The notes under the pieces: model-generated
The model's input: the letters and a program-made list of their open reading frames with translations, nothing else
Databases searched by the model: none
Told to the model about the DNA's origin: nothing
In this document: positions 35,674 to 43,383 of the stretch, one piece after another
Layout of the letters: every line of letters begins with the position of its first letter
Position numbering within the stretch: the stretch's first letter is position 1
NCBI RefSeq assembly: GCF_014650435.1
Contig: NZ_BMUY01000021.1
Coordinates: 1-64,000, forward strand
DNA: 64,000 nucleotides
Direction: 5' to 3'
Source: Streptomyces tendae
GTDB taxonomy: Bacteria > Actinomycetota > Actinomycetes > Streptomycetales > Streptomycetaceae
Translations under genes and position numbers: made by a program

Positions 35674-37461
35674 GTGCTGGTGGAGTTGAGCGTGGTCGAG
35701 CAGCGGTATCACGCGGTGATGGAGGTCGCCGCGGGGGTCCCGGTCACTCAAGTCGCCGCCCGGTATGGGGTGTCGAGGCAGTCGGTGCACTCCTGGGTGC
35801 GCAAGTACGAGCAGTCGGGTTTGCCGGGTCTGACGGACCGGTCGCACCGGCCGGATTCGTGTCCGCACCGGACAGCGCCGGAGGTGGAGGCTCTGGTGTG
35901 TGAACTGCGGCGCCGGCATCCGGGCTGGGGTCCGCGCAGGCTGGTGCACGAGCTGGGACGCAGGGGCGTCACGCCGTTGCCGTCCCGGGCGACTATCTAC
36001 CGGGTCCTGGTCCGCAACGGACTCATTGAGCCCGGGGTGCGTAAGCGTCGCCGGTCGGATTACCGCAGGTGGGAGCGGTCGGAGGCGATGGAACTGTGGC
36101 AGATGGACATCGTCGGCGGCATCCTGTTGGCGGACGGCAGCGAGTGCAAGATGGTCACCGGGATCGACGACCACTCCCGGTTCATGGTGATCGCGAAAGT
36201 GGTGCAGCGGGCCACGGCCCGAGCGGTGTGTCTGGCCTTCGGCGAGGCACTGGTGCGGTTCGGAGTGCCCGGCGAGGTGCTGACGGACAACGGCAAGCAG
36301 TTCACCGCCCGCTTCAGTCCTGGCAAGCCCGGAGAGACGATGTTCGACCGGATCTGCCGGGAGAACGGCATCACCCACCGGCTGACGAAGCCGCAGTCCC
36401 CGACGACCACGGGCAAGATCGAACGCTTCCACCAGACTCTGCGGCGCGAACTCCTCGACCGGCGTGATCCGTTCACCGACCTGGCTACCGCGCAGGCGGT
36501 GGTGGATGCCTGGCTGGAGGACTACAACCGGATGCGGCCGCACCAGGGACTGGACATGGCCGTTCCGGCCAGCCGCTTCGTTCCCCGCCCGCGGTCCGAG
36601 CAGGATGCGCTGCCGGTGGTGCTGCCCGCCCGCCTCGACCCTGTCCCCCAACCTGATGTCCCAGAGCCTCCACCCGAGCCTGTCGCGGCGGTCTGGCCGA
36701 TGGCGGAGGGGGAGGTCGGTGCGATCGAGGTGGAGCGGGTGGTGCCCGCGTCGGGGAACCTGAGCCTGCGCGGTCAGCAGATCTGGTTCGGCCCGGCCCT
36801 GGCCGGCATCACGGTGACCCTGCGGGTCGACGTGAACCGGCTGCACGTCCTGATCGGCGGCGGACGGCACAAGACGCTGCCCTCGAAGCTGTCCGGCCGG
36901 GACCTCAAGACCCTGCTGGCAGGCGGGGACGCCCGACCCGCCGGGCCCTGGGCGGACGATCCCGGACCGGTCCAGGATGCGAAGGGGGTGGTGGAGGTGG
37001 ACCGGACCGTGAACGCGGTCGGCTACGTCGGGCTGGGCGGTGACAAGGTCCTGGTCGGCTGGCCGTTCGCGGGACAGCGGGTCACCCTCCGCCTCGACGG
37101 GAAGGTTTTGCAGGTCCTGGACGAGCAGCGTGTCCTGCAGGCCACCCTGCCCAGCCCGCTGCCGCCCTCGGCCTGCGGTCGCCTGCAAGGGGGCCGTCCG
37201 GCCGGGCCGCCACCGCTGCTGCCTCCGCCCGGCCAGCAGATCGCCGAGCGGACGGTCAGCAGCGTCGGCGGCTTCATGGTCGCCGGACAGCGCGTCCAGC
37301 TCGGCCGCGGCTATGCCCACCAGGCCGTCACCGTCCACTTGGACGAGACATCGATCCGGGTCTTCCACGGCCAGGATCTGATCACCACCGTCCCGCGTGT
37401 CACCAGGAAGGATGTGGTGGTCCGTAAGTCGGGCGAACACAACCGCCGGAAGATCGTGTGA
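35674..37461 (+). CDS. IS481-family transposase with triplicated C-terminal barrel
   Basis: 595 residues from a GTG preceded by GGGAGGG. N-terminal HTH pair (VPVTQVAARYGVSRQSVHSWVRKYEQSGLPGLTDRS), then the retroviral-integrase fold with DDE residues in WQMDIVGG, LTDNGKQF and GKIERFHQTL. Past residue ~330, three homologous beta-rich repeats occur (VERVVPASGNLSLRGQQIWFG; VDRTVNAVGYVGLGGDKVLVG; AERTVSSVGGFMVAGQRVQLG). Ordinary IS481 transposases have at most one such Mu-C-like barrel. It should act on the paired terminal subsites of this IS. No frameshift; likely functional. Confidence 0.93.
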   Translation: MLVELSVVEQRYHAVMEVAAGVPVTQVAARYGVSRQSVHSWVRKYEQSGLPGLTDRSHRPDSCPHRTAPEVEALVCELRRRHPGWGPRRLVHELGRRGVTPLPSRATIYRVLVRNGLIEPGVRKRRRSDYRRWERSEAMELWQMDIVGGILLADGSECKMVTGIDDHSRFMVIAKVVQRATARAVCLAFGEALVRFGVPGEVLTDNGKQFTARFSPGKPGETMFDRICRENGITHRLTKPQSPTTTGKIERFHQTLRRELLDRRDPFTDLATAQAVVDAWLEDYNRMRPHQGLDMAVPASRFVPRPRSEQDALPVVLPARLDPVPQPDVPEPPPEPVAAVWPMAEGEVGAIEVERVVPASGNLSLRGQQIWFGPALAGITVTLRVDVNRLHVLIGGGRHKTLPSKLSGRDLKTLLAGGDARPAGPWADDPGPVQDAKGVVEVDRTVNAVGYVGLGGDKVLVGWPFAGQRVTLRLDGKVLQVLDEQRVLQATLPSPLPPSACGRLQGGRPAGPPPLLPPPGQQIAERTVSSVGGFMVAGQRVQLGRGYAHQAVTVHLDETSIRVFHGQDLITTVPRVTRKDVVVRKSGEHNRRKIV

Positions 37462-37469
37462 TCGCTGTG

Positions 37470-37913
37470 TCAGGAAGGTTCGGACGGCTGCTTGGACGGC
37501 CAGTTGGCCAGTCGGGCGCGGGCTTCCTGAGCAATGACCGGCCACGGGTCATCAACCAAGCCCGCAACCGTCGCCCGCGGCGAGTGCGGATGGTTTGCTA
37601 CGAGCCTCCGCACGGCGTCATGCGGATCGTCGACCAGCCGTTCCAGCAGCTCAGGCGGGCAGTTGCGTTTGCTGGCCACCCGGTCTCGGACCCGCCAATC
37701 CGGATCCTTGATCAGCTCGGCCAGGATCTCCGACGGCGCCGTCCTGTTCTGGGCAGCCCAGACACGCATGTCGGGACGGTTGCGCACCAGGTCCCACCAG
37801 ACTGACAGCGGCATGGCCGCCCACGCCGAGCGGTTGTACTCCGCCGGATCCTCGCTCTCCCGCAGCCGGATGAACTCCTCCACGGAGGTGATCTCAGGGA
37901 AACGGTCCGTCAT
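37470..37913 (-). CDS. IS passenger: leucine-rich-variant/HEAT-like repeat protein
   Basis: 147 residues, entirely within the IS, 8 bases from the transposase stop and convergent with it. After an N-terminal helix (MTDRFPEITSVEEFIRLRES) come four to five ~24-residue repeats: WWDLVRNRPDMRVWAAQNRTAP, SEILAELIKDPDWRVRDRVAS, PELLERLVDDPHDAVRRLVA, ATVAGLVDDPWPVIAQEARA. This is the pattern of leucine-rich variant or HEAT-type alpha-solenoids used for protein binding. No enzymatic motif. Its role for the IS is unknown; possible ideas are regulation of transposition or a cargo advantage. Confidence 0.82.
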   Translation of the reverse strand: MTDRFPEITSVEEFIRLRESEDPAEYNRSAWAAMPLSVWWDLVRNRPDMRVWAAQNRTAPSEILAELIKDPDWRVRDRVASKRNCPPELLERLVDDPHDAVRRLVANHPHSPRATVAGLVDDPWPVIAQEARARLANWPSKQPSEPS

Positions 37914-37979
37914 GGCAGCCAGTAAGCCACGATGTCTAGGTCAGACGTCAAGCATCACCTGGGGCCGAATCGTCAAGCA

Positions 37980-38243
37980 TCAGCTGGGACTCGACACGCT
38001 GGAGCAGGGGCTTTGATCAGGCTCCGGGCTTTGGGCTCTCGCTATGCGCCGGCCGTGTTCGGCAGCTCGTAGCAAGGACTGAGCTACCTGTTCGGCCGCG
38101 TCGGGGTGCAGGTAGATCTCCTGGGTCCACAGCACGGACAGGCGGACGGTGCCGTTGAGCAGGTTCGTTGCCACGTCCACCTCGACGCCGTTGCCGGTGG
38201 CATCCGTGACCTTCAGGTCCTGGTCGCTGCTGTAGGCGCTCAT
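37980..38243 (-). CDS. Small conserved-looking protein, C-terminus replaced by IS insertion
   Basis: Begins MSAYSSDQDLKVTDATGNG (an ATG four codons upstream at 38255 is possible). The body VEVDVATNLLNGTVRLSVLWTQEIYLHPDAAEQVAQSLLRAAEHGRR is compact and native-looking. The IS lies after codon ...SPCSS, so the present end is VSSPS encoded by the IS tip. Joining the flanks through one duplication copy gives ...SPCSSD followed by TGA, so only the last residue was lost. The protein is therefore probably still functional. Family unknown; Streptomyces small proteins near HTH/mobile loci look similar. Confidence 0.65.
   Translation of the reverse strand: MSAYSSDQDLKVTDATGNGVEVDVATNLLNGTVRLSVLWTQEIYLHPDAAEQVAQSLLRAAEHGRRIARAQSPEPDQSPCSSVSSPS
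37997..38011. repeat. Right 15-bp target-site duplication
   Basis: CGCTGGAGCAGGGGC, identical to 35551-35565. Confidence 0.9.
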
Positions 38244-38417
38244 GTACCTGAGCATGCCTGAGGCCCGGCTTCAGGTACGAGGCCGGCCTTCGGTGTCCGC
38301 TGAGAGGGGGACCCCGGGCCCGGGTCTGAACTCGTAAGCACAGGGCGGGAGCTCTGTTCGATGAGCCAGCGCTAGGTACGCCACCGGCCGGATGGTCCAG
38401 GTGATTCGGGTGGTCTC

Positions 38418-39158
38418 GTGGATCACGGACACTCCAACGTGCGAGCAGCACTGAGCGCGGCCGTGGACGACGGTCGCCTTCCCCGCAATCCGTGTGCCGC
38501 TCGGTCCGAACGTCCGCCGACCGTCGACCCCAAACGCGTCGTTCCCTGGGCGCCGACTGCGGGCTTCGCCAGGGCGAGATACTGGGCGTGGCCGTCGACG
38601 CGATCGACTTCGAGTCGGACACGCTCCACGTGGTCCAGCGACTGAAACTGAGCCGCAGCAACGCCGTGTTCGCCCCGTCGAAGGGCGGCAAGCTGCGGGA
38701 CGTGCCGCTCCCCAGCCCTGCCGCTGATGCGCTCCGGGGCACATGAAGCGGTTCCCTCCGGTCGAGGTCACCTTGCCGTGGAGGGTGGCGGACGGGCCTC
38801 CGGTGACCAAGCGGCTGATCTTCACCGGGCCGGGCGGCGGGCACGTCTGGCGCACACCACTCAACGAGGAGGCGTGGAAGCGGGCGCTCACCGAGGTGGG
38901 CGTCATCCCCGTGCCCGAGCGGGGTCGGCCGTGCGCAGAGTCACGCGAGAGCGGCACGCACGCGCTCCGCCACTCCTACGCCTCGGTGCTCCTGGACACG
39001 GGCGAGAGCATCAAGGCCCTCGCCGAGTACCTAGGTCACTCGGACCGGGCCTGACGCTCCGCGTGTATGCGCACCTCATGCCGTCGAGCCAGGAGCGGAC
39101 CCGCAACTCGGTCGCCGCCGTCTTCGACACGGCCCGGCCGGAGTCGCCCCGCACCTGA
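38418..39158 (+). pseudogene. Tyrosine site-specific integrase remnant
   Basis: Homology runs through three reading frames with shifts. First SNVRAALSAAVDDGRLPRNPC...KRVVPW near 38430-38550; then GLRQGEILGVAVDAIDFESDTLHVVQRL with the first catalytic Arg (to ~38746); then HALRHSYASVLLDTGESIKALAEYLGHS with the His/Arg box (to ~39050); finally TLRVYAHLMPSSQERTRNSVAAVF with the catalytic Tyr (to 39158). The N-terminal arm-binding domain is missing, and the segment between VVPW and GLRQGE appears deleted. It marks an old integrative element. The gpmA-proximal position of its 3' end matches the proposed att site 68 bases further. Confidence 0.85.
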
Positions 39159-39176
39159 CGCCCCAGAGACAGCGAC

Positions 39177-39215
39177 AAGCCCCCTACTCGCGGAGAACCC
39201 GCAGGTAGGGGGCTT
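39177..39215. terminator. gpmA terminator (island-borne)
   Basis: AAGCCCCCTAC (39177-39187) pairs with GTAGGGGGCTT (39205-39215), with further inner pairing GCGG/CCGC. It lies 12 bases past the gpmA stop and would serve gpmA and the integrase remnant. Confidence 0.85.
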
Positions 39216-39225
39216 ATTCGTGGGC

Positions 39226-39245
39226 GCTTACTTCTTCTTGCCCTG
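39226..39245. repeat. Right boundary repeat at the gpmA 3' end (candidate att site)
   Basis: GCTTACTTCTTCTTGCCCTG covers the gpmA TAA and codons for QGKKK. It is 18/20 identical to 31198-31217. Confidence 0.6.
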
Positions 39246-39989
39246 GTTCTTCACGGCCTCGATGGCTGCCGCCGCCGCGTCCGGGTCCAGGTACGTGCCG
39301 CCCGGGTTCAGGGGCTTGAACTCGGCGTCCAGTTCGTAGGACAGCGGGATGCCCGTCGGGATGTTCAGGCCCGCGATGTCGGCGTCGGAGATGCCGTCGA
39401 GGTGCTTGACCAGGGCGCGGAGCGAGTTGCCGTGGGCGGCGACCAGGACCGTGCGGCCCGTCAGGAGGTCGGGGACGATCGCGTCGAACCAATACGGGAG
39501 CATCCGGCCGACGACGTCCTTCAGGCACTCCGTCTGCGGGCGCAGCTCCGGTGGGAGCATCGCGTAGCGCGGGTCGGAGAACTGGGAGTACTCGGCGTCG
39601 CGGTCCAGCGCGGGCGGCGGGGTGTCGTAGGAGCGGCGCCACAGCATGAACTGCTCCTCGCCGAACTCGGCGAGGGTCTGGGCCTTGTCCTTGCCCTGGA
39701 GGGCGCCGTAGTGGCGCTCGTTCAGGCGCCAGTGGCGGTGGACCGGGATCCAGTGGCGGTCGGCGGCCTCCAGCGCGAGCTGGGCCGTGCGGATCGCGCG
39801 CTTCTGGACGGACGTGTGGACCACGTCGGGCAGCAGGCCGGCGTCCTTGAGCAGCTCACCGCCGCGCGTCGCCTCCTTCTCGCCCTTCGGGGTGAGGTTG
39901 ACGTCCACCCAGCCGGTGAACAGGTTCTTCTCGTTCCACTCGCTCTCGCCGTGGCGGAGGAGGATCAGCTTGTACGGTGCGTCGGCCAT
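39228..39989 (-). CDS. gpmA: 2,3-bisphosphoglycerate-dependent phosphoglycerate mutase
   Basis: 253 residues, full length. Catalytic His in LLRHGESEWN, NLFTGWVDVNLT, and the second active-site set AAHGNSLRALVKHLDGI; ENRERHYGALQGK-type motif is present as LNERHYGALQGKDKAQ. It interconverts 3- and 2-phosphoglycerate in glycolysis. The C-terminus is NQGKKK, whose DNA appears duplicated at 31198. TACGCT seven bases before the ATG and no ribosome site suggest a leaderless mRNA. Neighbourhood with mshA is conserved in actinobacteria. Confidence 0.96.
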   Translation of the reverse strand: MADAPYKLILLRHGESEWNEKNLFTGWVDVNLTPKGEKEATRGGELLKDAGLLPDVVHTSVQKRAIRTAQLALEAADRHWIPVHRHWRLNERHYGALQGKDKAQTLAEFGEEQFMLWRRSYDTPPPALDRDAEYSQFSDPRYAMLPPELRPQTECLKDVVGRMLPYWFDAIVPDLLTGRTVLVAAHGNSLRALVKHLDGISDADIAGLNIPTGIPLSYELDAEFKPLNPGGTYLDPDAAAAAIEAVKNQGKKK

Positions 39990-40141
39990 GCTCCCGAGCG
40001 TAATCCAAGGCCCTGATTCCCCGCGCGTGCGCCCGGTGGGCGGACGGTTGACGGGAAGTGTTAATTGGGTGGCCTCCTCGAACGAGGCGTTTGTAAGTTG
40101 TGCTTGCCGCATCAGCCGCTTACATCCACCTCGGGGGACCC

Positions 40142-41488
40142 ATGTCAGTCGCCGGACTCACCGGACTCAGACGTGCCACACGCGAGACCGTCTCCGGGCT
40201 CCCCCGCGAGTTCTGGTGGCTGTGGACCAGCACCCTGGTCAACCGGCTCGGTGCCTTCGTCGCCACCTTCATGGCGCTCTACCTCACCATCGACCGCGGC
40301 TACTCCGCCTCGTACGCCGGTCTGGTCGCCGCCCTGCACGGGCTCGGCGGGGTCATCTCCTCGCTGGGCGCCGGGGTGATGACCGACCGGCTCGGGCGGC
40401 GGCCGACGCTGCTGGTGGCGCAGACCTCCACCGCACTCTCCGTCGCGCTGCTCGGCTTCATGCGGGACCCGGTGGCCATCGCCGCCGTCGCCTTCCTGGT
40501 CGGCATGGCCAGCAACGCCTCCCGGCCCGCGGTGCAGGCGATGATGGCGGACATCGTGCGGCCCGAGGACCGTATCCGGGCCTTCTCGCTCAACTACTGG
40601 GCGATCAACCTCGGCTTCGCGATCTCCTCCATGGCGGCCGGGTTCATCGCCGAGGTCAGCTATCTCGCCGGGTTCATGATCGAGGCCGGGATGACGCTCG
40701 TCTGCGCCGTCCTCGTCTTCGTGAAGCTGCCCGAGTCCCGGCCCCAGCAGGAGACGGCCTTCGACGACGTCCCGGGCAAGGACGCGGCCGTCTCCCTGTG
40801 GACCGTGCTGCGCGACGGGCGGTACATGAGTGTCGTCGGGCTGTCCTTCCTGATCGCGCTGATCTTCCAGCAGGCGTACGTCGGGCTGCCCGTCGCCATG
40901 GGCGAGGCCGGGTTCACGCCCGCGGACTTCGGGCTGGCCATCGCCGTCAACGGCATCCTGATCGTCGTACTGCAGATCCCCGTCACGCGGTTCATCCAGC
41001 ACCGCGATCCGCGACTGCTGCTCGTCGCCTCGTCGCTGCTGGCCGGGTACGGCTTCGGGCTCACCGCCTTCGCCGGGTCGGTGGGCGTCTTCGCCCTCAC
41101 CGTGTGCGTGTGGACGCTGGCCGAGGTCGTCAACGCGCCGACCCAGACCGGGCTCGTCGTCCGGCTGTCGCCCGTGCACGGACGCGGGCGCTACCAGGGC
41201 ATATACACCATGTCCTGGGCGGTCGCCGCCCTCGTCGCCCCGCTGATGTCCGGGTTCGTCATCGACCACTGGGGCGCCGAGTGGCTGTGGGGCATCTGCG
41301 CGGTCGTCGGCACCCTGGCGGCGGCCGGGTACTGGGGGCTCATGCGGGGCCTGCCGGACGACGGCGACGGCAACGGCAAGGGCAAGGGCAAGGGCACAAG
41401 CAACAGCGACAGCGACAGCAGCGAGACGCCCGTGGCACAGGACACGTCCGCCGCCCCCGCGCCCCTGGCCGACACCAGCACCGCCTGA
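40142..41488 (+). CDS. MFS transporter
   Basis: 448 residues with GGGGGA before the ATG. Twelve predicted membrane helices; the MFS motif between helices 2 and 3 is GVMTDRLGRRPTLL. A central loop (SRPQQETAFDDVPGKD) divides the halves. The C-terminal ~50 residues are hydrophilic, with a GKGKGKG and SDSDSS low-complexity tail. Drug-efflux-like by similarity of pattern; substrate unknown. Its start is 152 bases from the divergent gpmA start. Confidence 0.88.
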   Translation: MSVAGLTGLRRATRETVSGLPREFWWLWTSTLVNRLGAFVATFMALYLTIDRGYSASYAGLVAALHGLGGVISSLGAGVMTDRLGRRPTLLVAQTSTALSVALLGFMRDPVAIAAVAFLVGMASNASRPAVQAMMADIVRPEDRIRAFSLNYWAINLGFAISSMAAGFIAEVSYLAGFMIEAGMTLVCAVLVFVKLPESRPQQETAFDDVPGKDAAVSLWTVLRDGRYMSVVGLSFLIALIFQQAYVGLPVAMGEAGFTPADFGLAIAVNGILIVVLQIPVTRFIQHRDPRLLLVASSLLAGYGFGLTAFAGSVGVFALTVCVWTLAEVVNAPTQTGLVVRLSPVHGRGRYQGIYTMSWAVAALVAPLMSGFVIDHWGAEWLWGICAVVGTLAAAGYWGLMRGLPDDGDGNGKGKGKGTSNSDSDSSETPVAQDTSAAPAPLADTSTA

Positions 41489-41534
41489 CCCCGAGCGCCC
41501 TCTGCTCCCGCCGCTCGCTCGCGGATGCGTCCCG

Positions 41535-42002
41535 TCACGGATGCATCCGCGCACCCTTCAGCACCTTGTCCACCGCGTTCTTCGGGCCGTACACCGCGAG
41601 GCCCACCAGGTCCAGGTCCGCCGTCGCCACCGCCCGTACCGCCGCGCGGTTGTCGCGGTCGTTGCCCGTGGTGAAGAGGTCCGAGGTGAAGAGGGCCCGG
41701 GGCAAGGCGCGGGACAGTACGCGCGCGTGGGCGGTGGTCAGGGTCTCCTTCGTGCCCTCGAAGACCAGCACCGGCTGGCGGAACATCGGCAGGTAGCCCA
41801 CGGCGTCCGCGTCCTCGTACGGCTCCCCGATCACCTCGGGGAACTGCTTGCCCAGGCCGCTGACCAGGAACGCCGTGACGTTGAGGCGCTGCCAGGTCTC
41901 CAGGTCCTCGCGCAGCAGTACGGCGATCTTGGTGTCGAAGCGGACGGGGGTCTCGGTCTCGGGAGCCTTGGGAGTCTCGGGGGCTGCTTCGTGCGTGCTC
42001 AT
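41535..42002 (-). CDS. DUF2000 family protein
   Basis: 155 residues from MSTHEAAPETPKAPETET. The core KIAVLLREDLETWQRLNVTAFLVSGL and AHARVLSRALPRALFTSDLFTTGND is diagnostic for DUF2000, a PTH2-like fold (peptidyl-tRNA hydrolase 2-type) without assigned activity. It is divergent from an AraC-family gene 49 bases away, a common pairing for this family, so that regulator probably controls it. Confidence 0.85.
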   Translation of the reverse strand: MSTHEAAPETPKAPETETPVRFDTKIAVLLREDLETWQRLNVTAFLVSGLGKQFPEVIGEPYEDADAVGYLPMFRQPVLVFEGTKETLTTAHARVLSRALPRALFTSDLFTTGNDRDNRAAVRAVATADLDLVGLAVYGPKNAVDKVLKGARMHP

Positions 42003-42051
42003 ACGGTAAGACTGCCGACCCGCACCCCGCCCGGTCTTGTACGTTTTTTGC

Positions 42052-42867
42052 ATGGGCGGCCGATCGAAGGACAAGCGGAGCGTCTCCGCGTGGCGGCCCC
42101 GCGTCCCCGGCGTCGTCGAGGTCTTCCACGCCCACTACACCGAGTACGCCTATCCCATGCACGTCCACGACGCCTGGACGCTGCTCATCGTCGACGACGG
42201 CGCCGTACGGTACGACCTGGACCGGCACGAGCACGGCACCCCGCACGACACGGTGTCGCTGCTGCCGCCGCACGTGCCGCACAACGGCTCCCCGGCGACC
42301 CCGGACGGCTTCCGCAAGCGCGTCCTGTACCTGGACGCCTCCCGGCTGGGCGACGAGCTGATCGGCCCGGCGGTGGACGCGCCCGACCTGCGGGACCCGG
42401 TGCTGCGGCGGCGGGTCGGGCAGCTGCACGCCGCGCTCGCGCTGCCCGGCGACGAGCTGGAGGCGGAGAGCCGGCTGACGCTCATCGGCGACCGGCTGCA
42501 CGCGCACCTGGGGTCCGGGGCCGGCGCACCCGGGGCCCGCCGGGACCCCGTGCTCGCCCGGCGGCTGCGGGAGCTGCTCGACGAGCGGGTCGTCCCGGGG
42601 ATCGGGCTGGAGGAGGCGGCCGCGCTCGTGCCCGCGCATCCGGCGCACCTGGTACGGGCGTTCAGCGGCGCGTACGGCATCGCGCCGCACCAGTACCTGA
42701 TGTCCCGGCGGGTCGACCGGGCGCGGCGGCTGCTGCTCGCCGGGGACTCCCCGGCGGAGGTGGCGGGCGCCACCGGCTTCTACGACCAGGCCCATCTGAC
42801 CCGGCACTTCAAGCGGTTGGTGGGGGTCACGCCCGGGCGCTACCGGGCGAGCGGCGCCCGGACCTGA
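42052..42867 (+). CDS. AraC-family regulator
   Basis: 271 residues starting MGGRSKDKRSVSAW. TACGTT lies six bases upstream with no ribosome site, suggesting a leaderless mRNA. N-terminal AraC-like cupin domain (HYTEYAYPMHVHDAWTLLIVDDGAVRYDL) with ligand-pocket His residues. C-terminal double HTH (LEEAAALVPAHPAHLVRAFSGAYGIAPHQYLMSRRVDRAR and EVAGATGFYDQAHLTRHFKRLVGVTPGRYR). Likely activates or represses the divergent DUF2000 gene. Confidence 0.9.
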   Translation: MGGRSKDKRSVSAWRPRVPGVVEVFHAHYTEYAYPMHVHDAWTLLIVDDGAVRYDLDRHEHGTPHDTVSLLPPHVPHNGSPATPDGFRKRVLYLDASRLGDELIGPAVDAPDLRDPVLRRRVGQLHAALALPGDELEAESRLTLIGDRLHAHLGSGAGAPGARRDPVLARRLRELLDERVVPGIGLEEAAALVPAHPAHLVRAFSGAYGIAPHQYLMSRRVDRARRLLLAGDSPAEVAGATGFYDQAHLTRHFKRLVGVTPGRYRASGART

Positions 42868-42876
42868 CGCCGCCGG

Positions 42877-43383
42877 TCAGTCGCCGGAGCGCTCGACGAG
42901 GTGCTGGAACGCCTCCAGGTTGCGCGTCGACTCGCCGCGCGAGGTCCGCCACTCGTACTCCTTGCGGATGGCGGAGGCGAAGCCCAGCTCCAGCAGGGTG
43001 TTGAAGGCGCCGTCGGCGGCCTCCAGGACCTGGCCGAGGAGGCGGTCGACCTCGTCGGGGGTGACGGCGGCCAGCGGGAGTTTCGCGGTGACGTAGACGT
43101 CGCCGAGGCGGTCGACGGCGTAACCGACGCCGTAGAGCTTGAGGTTGCGCTCCAGCAGCCAGCGGTGGACGGCCGGTTCGTTCTCGTCGGGGTGGCGGAT
43201 GACGAAGGCGTTCAGGGAGAGCGAGTGCCGGCCCACGAGGAGGGAGACCGTCGTCGACAGCTTGCGGGTGCCGGGGAGCTTGACGACGTAGTTGCCGGCC
43301 TCGGGGCTCTCCCACTCCAGGTCGGCGTCCTTGAGCGCCGCCTCGAGGACCTGTGCTGCCTTCTGCTGTGGTGCCTCAGCCAT
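42877..43383 (-). CDS. YbjN-domain protein
   Basis: 168 residues, starting MAEAPQQKAAQVLEAALKDADLEWE. The YbjN/type III secretion chaperone-like fold shows in NYVVKLPGTRKLSTTVSLLVG, LNAFVIRHPDENE and LYGVGYAVDRLGDVYVTAKLPL. Its start overlaps the end of mshA by 8 bases, so it is translationally coupled. The mshA-YbjN pair is conserved in mycobacteria (Rv0486-Rv0487), which suggests a link to mycothiol or carbon metabolism, but no activity is known. Confidence 0.87.
   Translation of the reverse strand: MAEAPQQKAAQVLEAALKDADLEWESPEAGNYVVKLPGTRKLSTTVSLLVGRHSLSLNAFVIRHPDENEPAVHRWLLERNLKLYGVGYAVDRLGDVYVTAKLPLAAVTPDEVDRLLGQVLEAADGAFNTLLELGFASAIRKEYEWRTSRGESTRNLEAFQHLVERSGD

Larger units (their letters stand above)
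35566..37996 (+). mobile_element. IS481-type insertion sequence with passenger gene
   Basis: 2,431 bp with ends TGTC...GACA and exact 15-bp target duplications, both consistent with the IS481 family. Each end has two copies of TGATGCTTGAC, placed symmetrically: 14 and 39 bases in from the left tip (35580-35590, 35605-35615), and inverted at the same distances from the right tip (37972-37982, 37947-37957). These should be transposase-binding subsites. It is about twice the normal size because it has an enlarged transposase and an opposing passenger gene. Sharp duplications imply a fairly recent insertion. Confidence 0.9.
31198..39245. mobile_element. Decayed integrative element inserted at the gpmA 3' end
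   Basis: An ~8-kb region bounded by 20-base direct repeats (31198-31217 and 39226-39245, 18 of 20 identical). The right copy covers the stop and last codons of gpmA. A tyrosine integrase remnant lies inside the right end (38418-39158), as expected for elements that target gene 3' ends and rebuild them. Contents: a zinc-finger-like small protein, a 70-residue membrane protein, a NACHT-LRR protein, an IS481-type insertion and a small conserved-looking gene. The NACHT region is clearly AT-richer than the flanks (26 of 60 bases are G/C in 34441-34500). The boundaries are inference from the repeat; no intact transfer or replication gene was found. Confidence 0.65.

Noticed and set aside
35284..37545. 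Long minus-strand frame opposite the transposase
   Set aside because: Antisense shadow caused by high G+C; the plus strand encodes an unmistakable IS481 transposase.
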